Positions 4,032 through 5,056 of a stretch of DNA of 5,056 nt are shown piece by piece. Source of the stretch: Desulfobacteraceae bacterium (GTDB taxonomy: Bacteria; Desulfobacterota; Desulfobacteria; Desulfobacterales; UBA11574); assembly GCA_029857875.1 (NCBI GenBank), contig JAOUGB010000223.1, forward strand, positions 1 through 5,056, written 5' to 3'. How positions within the stretch are numbered: the first letter of the stretch is position 1; each line of letters begins with the position of its first letter. A model generated the notes under the pieces. That model saw only the letters and a list, made by a program, of their open reading frames with translations. It made no database searches and was not told the DNA's origin. The position numbers and the translations under genes are program-made.

Positions 4032-5056
4032 ATGAAGCATGGACGCAATGCTCCCTGCCCGTGTGGTAGCGGCAAAAAATACAAAAAGTGTTGTCTGGAC
4101 GCAACTCCCGAGCCGGTGGACCTACTTTACAGGCGGCTCAGTGAAGCCCACGATCGACTGATAGATCGGCTGATGAATTACGCTGTCGAACTCTTTGAAG
4201 AGACGGCTGTGGCAGTGGCCATGGCTGAATTTTCGGTCTGGCCCGATGAGGTACCGGAGGAAGACTTCATCGAGCATCACCAGCAGCTTTTCTGGCCCTG
4301 GTTTTTCTTTAACTGGATTAACGATCCCGAAGATACACCGCTTGATCTGAATTGGCCGGTCGACCAAACCATTGCGGAGTGTTATGCTGCCTCGCAAAAA
4401 GACCAGCTCGATTCCATGGAGCGGAAGCTGATCAAGGCCCATTCCCGCCGACCTTTCAGTTTTTTTGAAGTGATCGATTGCCGGCCGGGCAAAGGCTTTT
4501 TGTTAAAGGATATTTTTACCGGAGAGCAGACCGACGTTTCGGAGCGGTTCGGATCGGAATCTACCCATCCGGGGAATATTCTCTTCGGTCAAGTGATCAA
4601 GATTGACCACGTGGGTATGCTGATAAGCTCCGGTCAGTTTTGGATACCACCAAGGCTAAAACCGGAGTTGATTCAATTGCGAAAATGGCTGAAACAAGGC
4701 AAGCGACGCATTACAACCGATATACTTAATGAGTATGATTGTGAGATCCGAGAAATCTATTTTGACCTTGTCGAGGCCTTGCAGCATCCTGCCGAATTAT
4801 TTAATACCGACGGAGACCCGCTGGTCTTTCACACGTTATATTACGAAATCGAATCGTCCGAACTGGTCTTTGAGCGTCTCCATACCCTGTGCGGCACCGA
4901 TACCGCCGACCGGTTGCGTTCCGAGGCGAAGTTGGATGCCAAGGGGCACATTCTGCGCGTGGAAATTCCGTGGTCCCGCAAAGGCCATAAAAGGAGTAAG
5001 GCGTTGGAAAATACCTTGTTGGGCCACCTGGTCATCGATGGAAATACGCTGACAGT
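4032..5056 (+). CDS. SEC-C metal-binding domain protein, 3'-truncated by window edge
   Basis: The frame stays open for 341 codons to the right edge, so the protein continues beyond the window. Residues 4-21 read GRNAPCPCGSGKKYKKCC, a textbook SEC-C motif (C9-x-C11-x8-C20-C21) that binds one zinc ion; in SecA the same motif is at the C-terminus and contacts SecB and the ribosome. The rest shares no recognisable SecA, YecA or nuclease domain. Visible landmarks are an acidic helical stretch (30-66), an aromatic patch LFWPWFFFNW (86-95), a segment around 140-200 with FEVIDCRPGKGFLLKDIFTG and later GNILFGQVIKID, which resembles beta-rich segments I recall from other long SEC-C proteins of unknown role, and NTDGDPLVFHTL (from 258). 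The visible part ends in LLGHLVIDGNTLT. No signal peptide or membrane segment is seen, so it is probably cytoplasmic. Function is unknown; a link to translation, secretion or protein quality control would only be a guess from the motif. Confidence 0.88.
   Translation, partial: MKHGRNAPCPCGSGKKYKKCCLDATPEPVDLLYRRLSEAHDRLIDRLMNYAVELFEETAVAVAMAEFSVWPDEVPEEDFIEHHQQLFWPWFFFNWINDPEDTPLDLNWPVDQTIAECYAASQKDQLDSMERKLIKAHSRRPFSFFEVIDCRPGKGFLLKDIFTGEQTDVSERFGSESTHPGNILFGQVIKIDHVGMLISSGQFWIPPRLKPELIQLRKWLKQGKRRITTDILNEYDCEIREIYFDLVEALQHPAELFNTDGDPLVFHTLYYEIESSELVFERLHTLCGTDTADRLRSEAKLDAKGHILRVEIPWSRKGHKRSKALENTLLGHLVIDGNTLT

Noticed and set aside
4122..4442. 106-aa minus-strand ORF
   Set aside because: It is antisense to the SEC-C gene, with no recognisable domain or start signal.
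4729..5052. 107-aa plus-strand ORF
   Set aside because: It is a different-frame shadow of the SEC-C gene, whose open frame has a ribosome binding site, a promoter and a canonical motif.

Overview
This 5,056-base window looks like chromosome from a sulfate-reducing deltaproteobacterium (Desulfobacterota, Desulfobacteraceae-like). That is an inference. It rests on the general character of the proteins, moderate-GC genes separated by AT-rich spacers, and large imperfect palindromes in the spacers. No ribosomal RNA or other marker gene is present to prove it.

Layout. (1) 1-1411, plus strand: the C-terminal two thirds of a PEP-protein phosphotransferase (enzyme I, most like PtsP/EI-Ntr), with its 5' end outside the window. 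(2) 1427-1636, minus strand: a 69-residue protein of unknown function with a strong Shine-Dalgarno, convergent with ptsP. The two stop codons pair with each other in one hairpin. (3) 1637-1921: an AT-rich spacer holding a 96-bp imperfect palindrome and a second hairpin abutting it. (4) 1922-3445, minus strand: a two-gene operon, a TetR-family regulator followed 12 bp later by an alpha/beta hydrolase. (5) 3446-4031: a 586-bp spacer with the TetR promoter and operator, a Fur-box-like site, a roughly 300-bp MITE-like element with long inverted arms and an 8-bp flanking direct repeat, and a promoter for the next gene. (6) 4032 to the right edge, plus strand: a large protein with an N-terminal SEC-C zinc-binding motif. 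It has no stop in the window, so a search for complete ORFs would miss it.

How the parts fit. The regulator-hydrolase pair is the clearest functional unit. Its promoter has near-consensus -35 and -10 boxes 17 bp apart, and the spacer holds a near-palindrome matching 11 of 12 bases of a perfect palindrome lying inside the 5' end of the hydrolase gene. This suggests autoregulation through two operators about 656 bp apart. The promoter geometry puts the predicted transcription start on the A of the regulator's ATG, and there is no Shine-Dalgarno, so the mRNA is probably leaderless. The ptsP, small-protein and SEC-C genes show no evident functional link to this operon. I found no tRNA, rRNA, CRISPR array or complete insertion sequence. 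Nothing here amounts to a clearly new multi-gene system; the most unusual content is the operator arrangement and the two palindromic elements.
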